Part shown: positions 1-6,806 of the stretch, one piece after another
Layout: each line of letters begins with the position of its first letter
How positions within the stretch are numbered: the first letter of the stretch is position 1
DNA from: Bacillus sp. ISL-18
Lineage (GTDB): Bacteria > Bacillota > Bacilli > Bacillales > Cytobacillaceae
Length of the DNA stretch: 64,000 nt
Direction of reading: 5' to 3'
Assembly: GCF_018613415.1 (NCBI RefSeq)
Contig: NZ_JAGGQG010000030.1
Coordinates: 62,001-126,000 of the forward strand
Translations under genes and position numbers: made by a program
The notes under the pieces: model-generated
The model's database searches: none
Seen by the model: the letters and a program-made list of their open reading frames with translations, nothing else
Told to the model about the DNA's origin: nothing

Positions 1-83
1 AACCGCTGTGCCTCGATGATCGTCTCTTTACCAAGCTCACCGGAACCGAGCAGCAACACTTTTTTTGTTTGGGTTCCAAACAT
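1..83 (-). CDS. purT: PurT, formate-dependent GAR transformylase, 5' end only
   Basis: Only the first 27 codons are in the window; the gene continues past base 1. The start MFGTQTKKVLLLGSGELGKE has the glycine-rich LLGSGELGKE loop that opens the N-terminal (pre-ATP-grasp) domain of PurT, which makes formyl-GAR from GAR, formate and ATP in purine synthesis. The ATG at 83 follows an AAGGGG ribosome site at good spacing. A sigma-A promoter lies upstream. PurK shares a similar fold, but the GSGELGKE wording fits PurT best. Identification rests on this short piece. Confidence 0.8.
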   Translation of the reverse strand, partial: MFGTQTKKVLLLGSGELGKETIIEAQR

Positions 84-116
84 TCAACACAACCCCTTAT
101 TGTTTGTCTTTTGAAT

Positions 117-145
117 ATAATAACCCATAATTTTACTTCGTTCAA
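117..145 (-). promoter_or_regulatory. purT promoter with possible PurR boxes
   Basis: On the minus strand TTGAAC (140-145) and TATTAT (117-122) are separated by exactly 17 bases, a good sigma-A promoter for purT. Upstream and overlapping are two GAAC-containing segments in inverted orientation (about 137-147 and 161-176, ACGAAC). They resemble the two halves of a PurBox bound by PurR in Bacillus. The PurR assignment is inference from a partial match. Confidence 0.5.
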
Positions 146-356
146 GTGATATTTTTACTTTAAACACGAACGATATTTGTTTGTTTTATTTTTTTATTCG
201 TATTTTTTTGAAAACGCAACCAACTATTAATCAATCTACCTTTGGCCTTATATAAAAATTGGTAAAAGCAAAAAAGAGCACATCCTTGATGCCCCCTTTT
301 CCTTGGAAAAATAATCCTCCATACGGCCTCCACATTCCTCAATGAAGCTCGATTGT

Positions 357-992
357 TTATTTGGATTTGAATTTTTTTATAATTTTATTAAACATGGGAG
401 AGATTTCTTTCAGCAATGGTTTATATTGTTTAGTTGTTTCGACCAGCATATCAACCGTCTCCATCAGCAATCCGACATCCACTTTATTAAGAAGATTACC
501 AATTTGTTGTTCTAGTTGACTTTGAGGAGTGGGCGGACTGTCCTCCTCTTCATTTCTCCTAGAGGCAAAAAACCAATTATCAAAATGATTGGATTTGCGA
601 TTAGAAGGCGGTACCTCTTTTTGGCCCGCAAATTCTTGTGAACTGCTTTCATACTTTGTATGTTCTTCTCTGTGTTGATGGGCCCCAAATATTAATTTTC
701 GATCCGGTATTTCTTGTGAACTACTTTCATTCTTTTTACTTTCTTCTCTGTGTTGATGGGCTGCAAACATTAATTTACGGTCCGGTATTTCTTGTGAACT
801 GCTTTCATTCTTTTTACGTCCTTCTCTGTGCTGATGGCCTCCAAACATAAATCCTCGGTATGGAACTTCTTGTGAACTAGTTTCGTCCTTTTTGTTTCCC
901 TCTCTTTGCCGATTGGCTCCAAACATTAATTTCGAAAACCGATCTCCATTAGGTTCCTTTCTAACTCTTTTCTCTTCCCCCAACGATCTCAC
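357..992 (-). CDS. Uncharacterised protein with four 26-residue repeats
   Basis: About 211 residues, not recognised. The N-terminal half carries four tandem 26-residue repeats with the pattern MFGxHQHRE..KKNESSSQE(I/V)PDRK, encoded by 78-bp DNA repeats. The rest is an acidic/proline linker and a C-terminal helical region of about 50 residues (GNLLNKVDVGLLMETVDMLV...). Start choice: an upstream TTG at 1007 has almost no gap to its AGAGG, while GTG at 992 lies six bases after AAGGGA, so GTG 992 is preferred. The His/Ser/Lys-rich repeats and small C-terminal helix suggest a spore-surface or similar structural protein, but this is a guess. Confidence 0.7.
   Translation of the reverse strand: MRSLGEEKRVRKEPNGDRFSKLMFGANRQREGNKKDETSSQEVPYRGFMFGGHQHREGRKKNESSSQEIPDRKLMFAAHQHREESKKNESSSQEIPDRKLIFGAHQHREEHTKYESSSQEFAGQKEVPPSNRKSNHFDNWFFASRRNEEEDSPPTPQSQLEQQIGNLLNKVDVGLLMETVDMLVETTKQYKPLLKEISPMFNKIIKKFKSK
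633..944 (-). repeat. Four tandem 78-bp in-frame repeats
   Basis: The sequence TTCTTGTGAA recurs at 633, 711, 789 and 867, an exact 78-base period. Each unit encodes 26 residues of the repetitive protein at 357-992. The two middle units are the most alike; the outer ones have drifted. The multiple-of-three period keeps the reading frame, so copy number could vary between strains without breaking the gene. Confidence 0.9.
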
Positions 993-1061
993 TCTTCTTC
1001 CCTTCAACCTCTTTTAGATAAAATATGATTGGATTTGTAACAAGGTGTGGACAACATAAGA

Positions 1062-1091
1062 AAAAAATCAGGATATCCTCCTGATTTTTTA
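1062..1091 (-). terminator. Intrinsic terminator
   Basis: A 12-bp perfect stem (AAAAAATCAGGA / TCCTGATTTTTT) with a 5-base loop. It sits downstream of the minus-strand 33-residue gene at 1146-1247 and upstream of the repeat protein. Confidence 0.8.
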
Positions 1092-1145
1092 TGTCCTTAC
1101 TGATAAAACATCATTATTCTTTAAAAGCTCCATGTGGAATCTTGA

Positions 1146-1247
1146 TTATGCACTCCCATTTTTCCCTGATAAACCAACATAAATCATAAACCAAAACGGT
1201 GCCATCATCGTGATTCCTCGGATAAACCCAATAAAAAAATTGAACAT
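1146..1247 (-). CDS. 33-residue membrane peptide
   Basis: ATG at 1247 is preceded by AAGGAGGAGATCACT, a near-perfect ribosome site, and the frame ends with TAA at 1146-1148. The product MFNFFIGFIRGITMMAPFWF... is one hydrophobic segment ending in a short polar tail (GLSGKNGSA). A terminator follows about 55 bases downstream. The strong translation signal and single membrane span support a real small protein; no family is recognised. Confidence 0.65.
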   Translation of the reverse strand: MFNFFIGFIRGITMMAPFWFMIYVGLSGKNGSA

Positions 1248-1349
1248 AGTGATCTCCTCCTTATGAGTTCAAGATAGAAAGATTTCCTTCCTGGTTTTAT
1301 TCCCATTCGAAATGGTTAGAGGTACCTTTGGTTAAGACATAAGCATTGG

Positions 1350-1433
1350 CAACGTGACAATGTGGAAACCGCTCTGGTAAAAGGAATTTCATCCTTTGAA
1401 TAGATCACCTTCGCTTCAGCCCTTGTCACGTTG
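1350..1433. other. Inverted repeat of unknown role (possible structured RNA)
   Basis: An 11-bp perfect inverted repeat, CAACGTGACAA at 1350-1360 and TTGTCACGTTG at 1423-1433, encloses 62 bases that contain a smaller hairpin (AAAGGA/TCCTTT, about 1380-1397). The enclosed sequence is also open on the minus strand without a convincing start signal. It lies in the 370-base gap upstream of the YteA-like gene and matches no riboswitch I recognise. Confidence 0.35.
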
Positions 1434-1552
1434 TCTTTCTAGTAAAATACCCGTTTTTTGAATAGAAGAAACAGACATTTATTAATTAAATAAAAACGGA
1501 AACTAAACCTTACGCTAAACAATCCGGCACCCGCTATTCATCCGATTGTTAG

Positions 1553-1577
1553 GTTTTTAATAACACAAAAAGGGTAT
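1553..1577 (+). promoter_or_regulatory. Putative sigma-B promoter
   Basis: GTTTTT (1553-1558) and GGGTAT (1572-1577) are separated by 13 bases, close to the Bacillus general-stress sigma-B consensus (GTTTAA, 12-15, GGGTAT). It is about 40 bases upstream of the YteA/YocK-type gene. DksA-like YocK of B. subtilis is described as a sigma-B general stress protein, which fits; expression here is inferred. Confidence 0.5.
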
Positions 1578-1616
1578 ATGTTAAGAGATTACTAGCAACT
1601 ATTAAAAGGGATGTGA

Positions 1617-2390
1617 ATGAAAATGCTATCTACAAACCAGCTTGATCATTTAAAAAATAGTCTTGAAGAGGATAAACAGACCATTGAAGGTCAAATTGGT
1701 GTAAATCGTCAATTGGATACAAGCTTGCGGGAAACAGTCGATGAATTATCGACCTATGACAATCACCCTGCTGATCTCGGGACAGAATTATTTGATCGTG
1801 AACGAGATCTTGCCTTAAAGCAACACCAGGATGAAGAGCTTAGAAAGATCAATTTGGCACTGGAGGCCATTGAGAACGGAACCTATGGAAAGTGCCTGGT
1901 TTGCGAAAACGATATTCCTTTCGAGCGGCTGGAAGTTCTTCCCTCCACCTTGTATTGTGTCAATCACACTCCGGAAACATCTGGAGGAGATTATCGTCCA
2001 GTCGAGGAAGACATTATAGAACCACCTAAGATTAATTCCTTCAGGCATGACCCAAAAGACGGTGTAATCGATACGCAAGATAGTTTTCAGGAAGTGGCCA
2101 AGTTTGGAACCTCGGAAACTCCTGCCGATCTCGTTGGGGATTATACGAACTATAATGAACTTTATAACCGTGGAAAAAACGAAGATTCCTATGCGGAGGA
2201 TTACGAAACTTATGCTGCGACAGACCTAACGGGTCAGCAAAAAACCGTTCTGCCTTCCAAAAAGATGGAAGAGTACGAGGAACTGCTAGAACGTAAAGGG
2301 ATTGACTCCAAACTTGGAGATATTCAGTATAAATGGAAAGATAGTTATCTAGAGGATAAATTAGATGAGAAGAAAACAGAGACTAAGTAA
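1617..2390 (+). CDS. YteA-family DksA/TraR-type zinc-finger protein
   Basis: 257 residues. The N-terminal coiled-coil segment carries the STYDNHPAD motif (about 46-53), followed by ERDLAL and AIENGTYGKC. The C4-type zinc finger is C93-x2-C96...C114-x2-H117, so the last ligand is histidine. The acidic C-terminal half (DSFQEVAKFGTSETP...) matches the YteA sporulation family rather than short DksA proteins. Proteins of this fold bind in the RNA polymerase secondary channel or act as stress/sporulation regulators; the exact role of YteA is not known. ATG 1617 follows AAAAGGGA. A sigma-B-like promoter precedes and a terminator overlaps the stop codon. Confidence 0.85.
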   Translation: MKMLSTNQLDHLKNSLEEDKQTIEGQIGVNRQLDTSLRETVDELSTYDNHPADLGTELFDRERDLALKQHQDEELRKINLALEAIENGTYGKCLVCENDIPFERLEVLPSTLYCVNHTPETSGGDYRPVEEDIIEPPKINSFRHDPKDGVIDTQDSFQEVAKFGTSETPADLVGDYTNYNELYNRGKNEDSYAEDYETYAATDLTGQQKTVLPSKKMEEYEELLERKGIDSKLGDIQYKWKDSYLEDKLDEKKTETK

Positions 2391-2405
2391 AGTCTCTGTT
2401 TTTAA
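2374..2405 (+). terminator. Terminator of the YteA-like gene
   Basis: ACAGAGACT / AGTCTCTGT stem followed by TTTTT; it overlaps the last codons and the TAA stop. Confidence 0.85.
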
Positions 2406-2535
2406 TATGGTGACATTAAACCTAAACCAGTTTGTTTATAAACGAATGCAAAATTATTTACTTTTAAATGACTTTCCCTTATGATAGTTAGCGCACTTAT
2501 ATTTAGCAAACCGAAAAATAAGGGAGGCGAAGTAA

Positions 2536-2667
2536 ATGTGGATTCGGCTCATTCCCATTATATTTTTTAGTGTAACAGCCTTATCATTATTGACTTTTCA
2601 ATCATTAGAAATTATCCATGCTTTTTTTGATTTATTTTCTAATAACTCTAATAACATGGATATTTAA
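2536..2667 (+). CDS. 43-residue membrane peptide
   Basis: ATG 2536 lies seven bases after AGGGAGGCG. The product begins MWIRLIPIIFFSVTALSLL, one membrane span, then an amphipathic tail and a polar end (FSNNSNNMDI). A terminator follows 30 bases after the stop. No family recognised. The strong ribosome site, the membrane span and an own terminator support it as a gene. Confidence 0.6.
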   Translation: MWIRLIPIIFFSVTALSLLTFQSLEIIHAFFDLFSNNSNNMDI

Positions 2668-2696
2668 TATTCGTTCAGTTATCTTTTTAAAAATAT

Positions 2697-2727
2697 CAAA
2701 TCCCTTCCTCCGAGAAGGGATTTATTA
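2697..2727 (+). terminator. Terminator
   Basis: AAATCCCTTC / GAAGGGATTT stem with a short loop, after the 43-residue gene. The following 170 bases up to the ZIP gene hold an open frame for 25 residues without a ribosome site, which I do not call a gene. Confidence 0.75.
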
Positions 2728-2900
2728 TTTGAATCGGTATTTTATGTTTCCATACTTTCCTGGATTTACCGCACCTATAGTAGTGACTAGATCCCTCTTT
2801 CTTAAACAACTGAATCCATAGCATAAATAGTTACAAGGTTTAACCAATAGTGATTACGTTTATACATAAGTGATACCTATTTTGGAGGGAGGAGTAACTT

Positions 2901-3626
2901 ATGTGGTATGCTGCCATGTGGGGAGCCATTTCCGGATCGGCGGTTTTCCTAGGTGCCCTAGCTGCGATGTTTCTACCTGTAAAGCAAAGGATCATTGGAG
3001 ACATTATGGCTTTTGGTACAGGGATATTGATTGGAGCAGCTTCCTATGAATTGCTTGAAGATTCCATCCACGATGGAGGTTTAAAAGCAACAGCGATCGG
3101 ATTTACTTTGGGTGCTCTTATTTTTACCATCCTAAATTATTTCATTTCAAAAAATGGGGCGCATCAACGAAAAAGATCAAATCAGCAGGCAAAAGGTGCA
3201 GGGCTTGCCATTTTTATCGGCACAGTGATGGATGCTATCCCCGAATCCATCATGGTAGGAGCCAGTCTTTTGGAAAAGCAGTCTGTCAGCTGGTTGTTAG
3301 TTGCAGCGATTTTCCTCAGTAATATTCCTGAAGGACTCTCCAGTACCGTTGGTTTAAAAAACAGCGGGTATCCTAAAAGCAAGATTTTTCTTTTGTGGGT
3401 ATCCGTTTTGGTGATTGCTACTGTCAGTGCCTGGGGAGGATACTTTTTCCTATCAAACGCACCTGACTATCTTTTGGCAGGAATCGCCGCTTTCGCAGGG
3501 GGCGGAATCATTGCTATGATTACCTCAACCATGATGCCCGAAGCGTACGAAGAAAGCGGAACCGTTACGGGTTTGATTGCTGCCCTCGGTCTATTGGTAT
3601 CCCTGGTCATGGATCACTTTTCGTGA
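2901..3626 (+). CDS. ZIP-family metal permease
   Basis: 241 residues, about eight hydrophobic segments, matching the bacterial ZIP (zinc/iron permease, ZupT-like) length. The two metal-site helices are visible as DAIPES (111-116) and NIPEGL (141-146), the latter being the typical (H)NxPEG element. A short polar loop with HQRKR follows segment three. ZIP proteins carry zinc or other divalent metals into the cytoplasm; the substrate here is not determined. TGGAGGGAGGAG precedes the ATG. A weak sigma-B-like pair (GTTTAA, 14, GTTTAT) lies near 2840-2866. Convergent with the aldolase-like gene, with a shared terminator. Confidence 0.85.
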   Translation: MWYAAMWGAISGSAVFLGALAAMFLPVKQRIIGDIMAFGTGILIGAASYELLEDSIHDGGLKATAIGFTLGALIFTILNYFISKNGAHQRKRSNQQAKGAGLAIFIGTVMDAIPESIMVGASLLEKQSVSWLLVAAIFLSNIPEGLSSTVGLKNSGYPKSKIFLLWVSVLVIATVSAWGGYFFLSNAPDYLLAGIAAFAGGGIIAMITSTMMPEAYEESGTVTGLIAALGLLVSLVMDHFS

Positions 3627-3634
3627 CAACTGAG

Positions 3635-3673
3635 AAAAAGGTGCTTTCCTTAACGGAAAACACCTTTTTTTTT
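3635..3673. terminator. Bidirectional terminator
   Basis: AAAAAGGTG...CACCTTTTT stem with a TTCC/GGAA inner part and T runs on both strands, between the convergent ZIP and aldolase-like genes. Confidence 0.8.
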
Positions 3674-3682
3674 GAATCATCT

Positions 3683-4642
3683 CTACTTCGAAACGGTTGC
3701 TAACGTTGCTTCCGGAGTGGTTACCTGATCATAAAAATTCACGAACTGGTCACGTTCGTTGCTATTACGGTACGCCATGGCGACCCGAGGATGTTCATTA
3801 AGCACACCAGAAATCATATAAGGAATGATATAGCCCCACTCCCACTTATTTCTCATTTCTACCATGTGCTTTTCGATTACACCCAGTAACGGTCTCAGCT
3901 CATAGCTTGATTTTTGAATATAGCTAACGAGAAGTTCTGTGTTACAGTTACCTGCCGCACGTCCCATGCCATAAACAGACGAATCTAGGAAGACTGCTCC
4001 ATTTTGGTAGGCCGTTAAGGTGTTAGCGAATGCTAGCTGCATATTATTGTGGGTATGAATCCCAAGCTGTTTGTTAGGGAGCATCGACTGGAACTTTTTC
4101 ACTTGATGCGCGATTCCGGCAGGATCTAAGCTTCCAAAGGAATCTACGACATACACCACATCTACAGGGCTTTCTTTTACCATTTCCATTGCTTCAATCA
4201 GCTGATGCTCTGGCACGCTGGATAACGCCATAATGTTAAGGGATGTCTCGTACCCTAAATCATGGAACATTTGAACAAGTTCTAAACCTTTATCCACTTC
4301 ACGGACATAGCATGCCACCCGGATCATATCCAATACGCTTTGTTCACGGGGCAGAATGTCATTTGGATCGACACGGCCAATATCTACTAGAGCTGATAGC
4401 TTCGTGAACTTTTTCTCAGGAATGACTTCTTTTAGGAACTCATCATCCAGAAATCTCCATGGATTATGCTCCGTCGCGTTCAGAAGCTTTGCGGAATTTT
4501 TGTAGCCGATTTCCATATATTCCACACCTGCTGCACTTAATCCATTATATAAGTCCTGAACAAATTCGACACTGAAATCCCAATTGTTTACTAATCCCCC
4601 ATCACGAATCGTACAGTCTAATATTTTGCTGCTATGTGCCAT
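3683..4642 (-). CDS. DRE-TIM aldolase / HMG-CoA-lyase-like enzyme
   Basis: 319 residues of one TIM-barrel domain. D9-x-T11-x-R13-D14-G15 is the catalytic DxTxRDG signature; HTHNN (196-200) supplies the metal-binding histidines; VDSFGS (166-171) and GMGRAAGN (225-232) complete the DRE-TIM metallolyase set shared by 4-hydroxy-2-oxovalerate aldolase, HMG-CoA lyase and isopropylmalate synthase. It lacks the extra domains of the synthases and has no mhp-type neighbours, so the substrate is unknown; it resembles the stand-alone aldolase-domain proteins found near sugar-nucleotide genes. AGGGGGAG precedes the ATG at 4642. Monocistronic by position. Confidence 0.75.
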   Translation of the reverse strand: MAHSSKILDCTIRDGGLVNNWDFSVEFVQDLYNGLSAAGVEYMEIGYKNSAKLLNATEHNPWRFLDDEFLKEVIPEKKFTKLSALVDIGRVDPNDILPREQSVLDMIRVACYVREVDKGLELVQMFHDLGYETSLNIMALSSVPEHQLIEAMEMVKESPVDVVYVVDSFGSLDPAGIAHQVKKFQSMLPNKQLGIHTHNNMQLAFANTLTAYQNGAVFLDSSVYGMGRAAGNCNTELLVSYIQKSSYELRPLLGVIEKHMVEMRNKWEWGYIIPYMISGVLNEHPRVAMAYRNSNERDQFVNFYDQVTTPEATLATVSK

Positions 4643-4902
4643 AATAGTAACTCCCCCTGTTATTTACTCTTTCGCCATATTATTTGGTATTATTAATGCT
4701 TATATCATGATTCGATTAAAAGTGTCAAACTTATTTTTAAAATTGGAACTTTCTAACGGTATTTGAGGACTATACTTTCTTCGTTTTAACTGTTGTCTTT
4801 TTGCGGAGTTATAAAAGGCATGGTAGCAGAAAAAGAAAAAGGTACCAACAACTAGTAGCCGTTTCTTTAGGGATTGTACTCATTAAATTAATTAGTTGCA
4901 AA

Positions 4903-5070
4903 TTATGCTTGTTTTATACACTTTTGTTTAGCCTGTATTCGTTTTAATTTTCTTTTATGTGTTCTTATAGCCGTTTCCTTATCTTTTAAACTTTTGGTAA
5001 CCACTCCACTGCTTTCTACAACTACCAAATTATTAATTCCGCCATGATGGTTTCTATAAGAAATATACAT
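4903..5070 (-). CDS. 55-residue basic protein
   Basis: ATG 5070 follows AAGGAAGGATCAT. The product MYISYRNHHGGINNLVVVES...ends in a lysine/arginine-rich helix (RTHKRKLKRIQAKQKC). It occupies most of an otherwise empty 650-base gap. No family recognised. The base composition matches the neighbours. The gap on either side (4643-4902, 5071-5293) shows only AT-rich promoter-like sequence. Confidence 0.5.
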   Translation of the reverse strand: MYISYRNHHGGINNLVVVESSGVVTKSLKDKETAIRTHKRKLKRIQAKQKCIKQA

Positions 5071-5293
5071 AAATATGATCCTTCCTTTATGAAAAATATT
5101 CGACTTTTCTTCATAGTTTCCGGCAATTACATCTGGTTACTTATGATTATTTTAACCTTTAATTTTTTAGTTTTTATTAAGAAGCAGTAAAGTTTTCTTA
5201 AATTATTTTTTACCTATCGACTTTTACGATAGGGGTAAAACTTTAAATAATGTTTACATAAAATTCATTAGAACTTAAATACTTTCCTTTAAA

Positions 5294-5521
5294 ATGGAAT
5301 TATTAGGCGTAATTATAGAGGGAGTAATGTTTTTGCTGTGGTTAGATAGTATTTTACTTTTGTGGGTAAATAGGATTTTACTTATTGGTACCGTTTTTTG
5401 GTTTGTTTTATCGGTCATTCTATTTAAAAAGTCATCTGACCGTGATTTATCGTTTATTTCTTTTGTTATAGGGATTGGCTTTATCAGTACTTTTTTTATA
5501 GTTAACCACACAACAAGATGA
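5294..5521 (+). CDS. Possible two-span membrane protein
   Basis: 75 residues, MELLGVIIEGVMFLLWLD..., with strongly hydrophobic segments at about 5-45 and 52-70 and a KKSSDRDLS loop between. A terminator directly follows the stop, supporting expression. No clear ribosome site precedes the ATG, so translation is uncertain. A frame on the opposite strand covers the same region but is less protein-like. Confidence 0.45.
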   Translation: MELLGVIIEGVMFLLWLDSILLLWVNRILLIGTVFWFVLSVILFKKSSDRDLSFISFVIGIGFISTFFIVNHTTR

Positions 5522-5558
5522 AAAAACTCCAAATATCTATAGATTTGGAGTTTTTTTA
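5520..5558. terminator. Bidirectional terminator
   Basis: AAAAAACTCCAAAT / ATTTGGAGTTTTTTT stem between the small membrane protein (+) and the HAD phosphatase (-). Confidence 0.85.
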
Positions 5559-5559
5559 T

Positions 5560-6414
5560 TTACAACATATATAAAGACTTTAAATAATAGAATACCCCAT
5601 CTTCATCACAAGTGAAATCTGTTACGTCATCTGCCATTTCTTTAATACGATCAGGAGCATTTTTCATTGCCACTGCATAATTCACGAGCCGCAGCATCGG
5701 TACATCATTGTCGCTATCACCGATGGCCATTGTTTCCGTCTCGGACAACTTAAAGTGCTTTAACATTTGTTGGATTCCGGTTGCTTTGTTGACGTTCGCC
5801 ACCATCAATTCGACGTTATACTCCGTTGAAATGGAAGTGGTAAAATTTATTTCTTTCTTTAATAGCTCCAGTTCTTCTTTCCAGTGATTGATCTGTTCCT
5901 TTGTTCTGGCAAAGAAATAGAATTTAGAGAATTCATTCCCCATAATTTCATTGGCCCAGTTAATTTTTTCATTAATCGCATCCTTACGAGAACACCACTC
6001 ATTTATTCCTACACCCTCCGGCTTGGGATCTCTTATTTCATTTTCTACGTAGGCCCTGTCCTGTTTTAATGTGATTCGGGGAGAGCCATATGGAAACAGT
6101 TCATAATACACCTTGTTTTCCCTTGCCATTTTAATAACGGTTTCCACTAGCTCACGTGAAAGTGAATGTTTAAAAATTACTTCATGGCCTGCATAACCAA
6201 CCATCCCATTCGAGGCTACAATCCCATCTACTTGAAAACCAGGCGGAACGATGCCTTTAATTTCTTCAAATGCTCTGCCTGTAGCGATGAAAACGTTGAT
6301 CCCACGGTTTCTAAGTTCATCAATGATTTCTTTTGTATGAATACTCACCTGGTTTTGATGGTTTAATATCGTTCCATCCATGTCTAAAAATATCGCTTTT
6401 GGTGTTACCTCCAC
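5560..6414 (-). CDS. Cof-type HAD-IIB phosphatase
   Basis: 284 residues, typical for the Cof/YkrA group of sugar-phosphate phosphatases. Motif I is D11-M-D13-G-T (nucleophile and acid), motif II is ATGR (44-47), motif III lysine is in NKATG (about 209-213), and motif IV is GDSDND (232-237) for magnesium. The cap domain lies between about 85 and 190. Substrate cannot be told from the sequence. The start is GTG 6414 with GGGG eight bases upstream. It stands alone, about 50 bases before the next minus-strand gene. Confidence 0.85.
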   Translation of the reverse strand: MEVTPKAIFLDMDGTILNHQNQVSIHTKEIIDELRNRGINVFIATGRAFEEIKGIVPPGFQVDGIVASNGMVGYAGHEVIFKHSLSRELVETVIKMARENKVYYELFPYGSPRITLKQDRAYVENEIRDPKPEGVGINEWCSRKDAINEKINWANEIMGNEFSKFYFFARTKEQINHWKEELELLKKEINFTTSISTEYNVELMVANVNKATGIQQMLKHFKLSETETMAIGDSDNDVPMLRLVNYAVAMKNAPDRIKEMADDVTDFTCDEDGVFYYLKSLYML

Positions 6415-6465
6415 CTAAATTTCCCCCTTTGCATGCAAAAAGAATTCATTTAGTTAGTATACACT

Positions 6466-6684
6466 TTATTTATTTTTCCCACTATAATGCCATCTTCCCT
6501 CCTCAATCTCGGGTAGGATTCCTCTTATGTATTCCTTTAGGTTCTCCGGCAATTCATCCTTTTCAAGTTCATCAAGTGTAAAGTAAATAATCTGTGCAGC
6601 AGCTGGATCCATGACTTGGACTTGAATCTGTGTGTGCACTTTTATGTCAGAAATTTTCCATGTTAGCATGATATGATAAGACAT
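6466..6684 (-). CDS. 72-residue conserved-looking hypothetical protein
   Basis: The ATG at 6684 lies six bases after GAGGTG, better than the upstream in-frame ATGs. The product MSYHIMLTWKISDIKVH... has alternating beta strands, then an acidic helix LDELEKDELPENLKEYIRG. No family is recognised. It lies between the HAD gene and the phosphoesterase, both minus strand, but a terminator separates it from the latter. Confidence 0.55.
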   Translation of the reverse strand: MSYHIMLTWKISDIKVHTQIQVQVMDPAAAQIIYFTLDELEKDELPENLKEYIRGILPEIEEGRWHYSGKNK

Positions 6685-6743
6685 CTTCATCACCTCAATA
6701 CCATTATAACAGAACAAATGTTCCTTTTGATTGAGATACCCAA

Positions 6744-6797
6744 AAAACAGGGTGACTCAGTCGAACAATTTCGACTTCGGAGTCACCCACAAAAATA
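6744..6797 (-). terminator. Terminator of the phosphoesterase gene
   Basis: GGGTGACTC / GAGTCACCC outer stem with a nested AGTCGAA / TTCGACT stem, followed on the minus strand by GTTTTTTGGG. Confidence 0.8.
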
Positions 6798-6806
6798 TGA
6801 TTTATA

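Noticed and set aside
160..342. Minus-strand open frame of 60 codons upstream of purT
   Set aside because: No ribosome site, overlaps the purT promoter/operator region, AT-driven composition.
638..850. Plus-strand frame with three repeated segments
   Set aside because: It is the antisense shadow of the 78-bp coding repeats of the minus-strand gene.
2618..2821. Plus-strand frame of 67 codons between the 43-residue gene and the ZIP gene
   Set aside because: Runs through a terminator and has no ribosome site; the last 25 codons look protein-like but start unsupported.
5275..5532. Minus-strand 85-codon frame opposite the small membrane protein
   Set aside because: Lysine/isoleucine-rich shadow with no ribosome site; crosses the terminator.
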